Source: Bacteroidales bacterium UBA6431
GTDB taxonomy: Bacteria; Bacteroidota; Bacteroidia; Bacteroidales; UBA932
Assembly (NCBI GenBank): GCA_002439095.1
Contig: DJOT01000018.1
Span: 1-62,585, forward strand
Length of the DNA: 62,585 bases
Direction of reading: 5' to 3'
Shown here piece by piece: positions 61,722 to 62,585 of this stretch (position 1 is its first letter; every line of letters begins with the position of its first letter). The notes beneath the pieces are model-generated. The model ran no database searches. It was not told the DNA's origin and saw only the letters and a program-made list of their open reading frames with translations. Made by a program: the position numbers and the translations under genes.

Positions 61722-62585
61722 ACTGTTGTGACCTATGACAAAGATACAAAAAGAAAGCAATTCACAACGGTGCGCTGCTGCTGACGTTCACGGGACGCAC
61801 TGTTGTGACCTATGACAAAGATACAAAAAGAAAGCAATTCACAACGCGAAAAATTTAGTCGCTGCGTGTAGAAATACTGTTGTGACCTATGACAAAGATA
61901 CAAAAAGAAAGCAATTCACAACACGAACGTCTCAAAGCGGTCAATTTCTTTTACTGTTGTGACCTATGACAAAGATACAAAAAGAAAGCAATTCACAACT
62001 ATGCCGCCCTCGTATTCCGCCGGATAATACTGTTGTGACCTATGACAAAGATACAAAAAGAAAGCAATTCACAACTATCTTGGTTCCCGCGAGGTCGAAA
62101 TAATACTGTTGTGACCTATGACAAAGATACAAAAAGAAAGCAATTCACAACTGGAGAAGATTTCTGAAGCATTGGCACGGGACTGTTGTGACCTATGACA
62201 AAGATACAAAAAGAAAGCAATTCACAACCACGGATAGAAGAAATCGTCTGCGACACGCACTGTTGTGACCTATGACAAAGATACAAAAAGAAAGCAATTC
62301 ACAACCGGAGACTGATAGAACAAGGAGAAACAAGGACTGTTGTGACCTATGACAAAGATACAAAAAGAAAGCAATTCACAACGAATACATAGCTAATAGC
62401 CGGAGAGGGAAACTGTTGTGACCTATGACAAAGATACAAAAAGAAAGCAATTCACAACCCAAACCGCCCAAAAGCGACAAAATGTAAGACTGTTGTGACC
62501 TATGACAAAGATACAAAAAGAAAGCAATTCACAACAAGTATGAGTACGAGGAAGTGCTCGTGCCGACTGTTGTGACCTATGACAA
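61722..62585 (-). CRISPR. Type II-C CRISPR array, 11 full repeats and a partial 12th
   Basis: 47-bp repeats begin at 61722, 61799, 61876, 61953, 62029, 62105, 62182, 62259, 62336, 62412, 62489 and 62566 (the last cut by the window end). The 11 complete repeats look identical. The 11 spacers are 29 or 30 bp (29 in spacers 4, 5 and 9). The crRNA strand is the minus strand: there the repeat begins GTTGTGAATTGCTTTC, the part that pairs with the tracrRNA. Transcription therefore runs from right to left towards cas2 and ends at 61631-61669. The leader, if there is one, is beyond the window. Each repeat contains TTG-N18-TATCTTTG on the crRNA strand. No decayed terminal repeat is seen at the cas2 end. 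Confidence 0.97.

Overview
This is a Bacteroidota chromosome segment, most likely from the order Bacteroidales; I cannot resolve the genus. The evidence is a SusC/SusD pair, TonB receptors with carboxypeptidase-like N-termini, DUF4876, DUF6850, DUF4837 and FISUMP proteins, an S46 peptidase, a type II-C Cas9, and many promoters of the Bacteroidota form TTG-N19-TAnnTTTG placed correctly in front of genes.

Layout. 1-3.9 kb is an accessory patch: the tail of a phage-type protein, fragments of a decayed ATPase gene and of an IS21 istB gene, and between them an intact Dam-like methylase plus AlwI/PleI-type restriction enzyme. 3.9-8.7 kb is a susC-susD operon. 8.9-16.2 kb (minus) encodes a very large S46-M3 double peptidase, a membrane polyferredoxin and PncB. 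16.3-22.5 kb is a surface operon (TonB receptor, DUF4876, DUF6850, FISUMP). 22.6-26.5 kb holds an SLC13 transporter with a porin, then a CNNM/CBS protein. 26.7-33.1 kb is a second accessory patch: Rpn nuclease, ORF6N protein, a nuclease lipoprotein gene broken by two in-frame stops, a truncated DUF4143 ATPase, and dense palindromic repeats. 33.2-42.7 kb is mostly housekeeping: GH43, two M23 peptidases, phosphohexomutase, def, ruvX, dxr, rseP, DUF4837, tRNA-Glu, rpsT and tRNA-Pro. 43.3-50.1 kb is an AraC regulator divergent from a TolC-HlyD-ABC2-ABC2 efflux operon. 50.2-55.2 kb has a RAYT-like Y1 transposase flanked by its probable REP palindromes, an ECF sigma operon and an MFS pump. 55.8-62.6 kb is a complete type II-C CRISPR-Cas locus: divergent tracrRNA, cas9, cas1, cas2 and an array that runs off the window.

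The two most distinctive signals are these. (1) The CRISPR locus can be read completely: tracrRNA with promoter, anti-repeat and terminator on the minus strand, an array that must also be read on the minus strand towards cas2 with its own terminator, and a Bacteroidota promoter motif inside every repeat. (2) At least four unrelated families of intergenic palindromes occur, several in strictly periodic arrays. One (51-bp period) brackets the RAYT-like gene. Another is a 117-bp element with six GTGCGCAC sites at exactly conserved spacing in two distant copies.

Functions are assigned by reading protein motifs. No database search was possible. All repeat periods and promoter spacings were counted by hand from the sequence.
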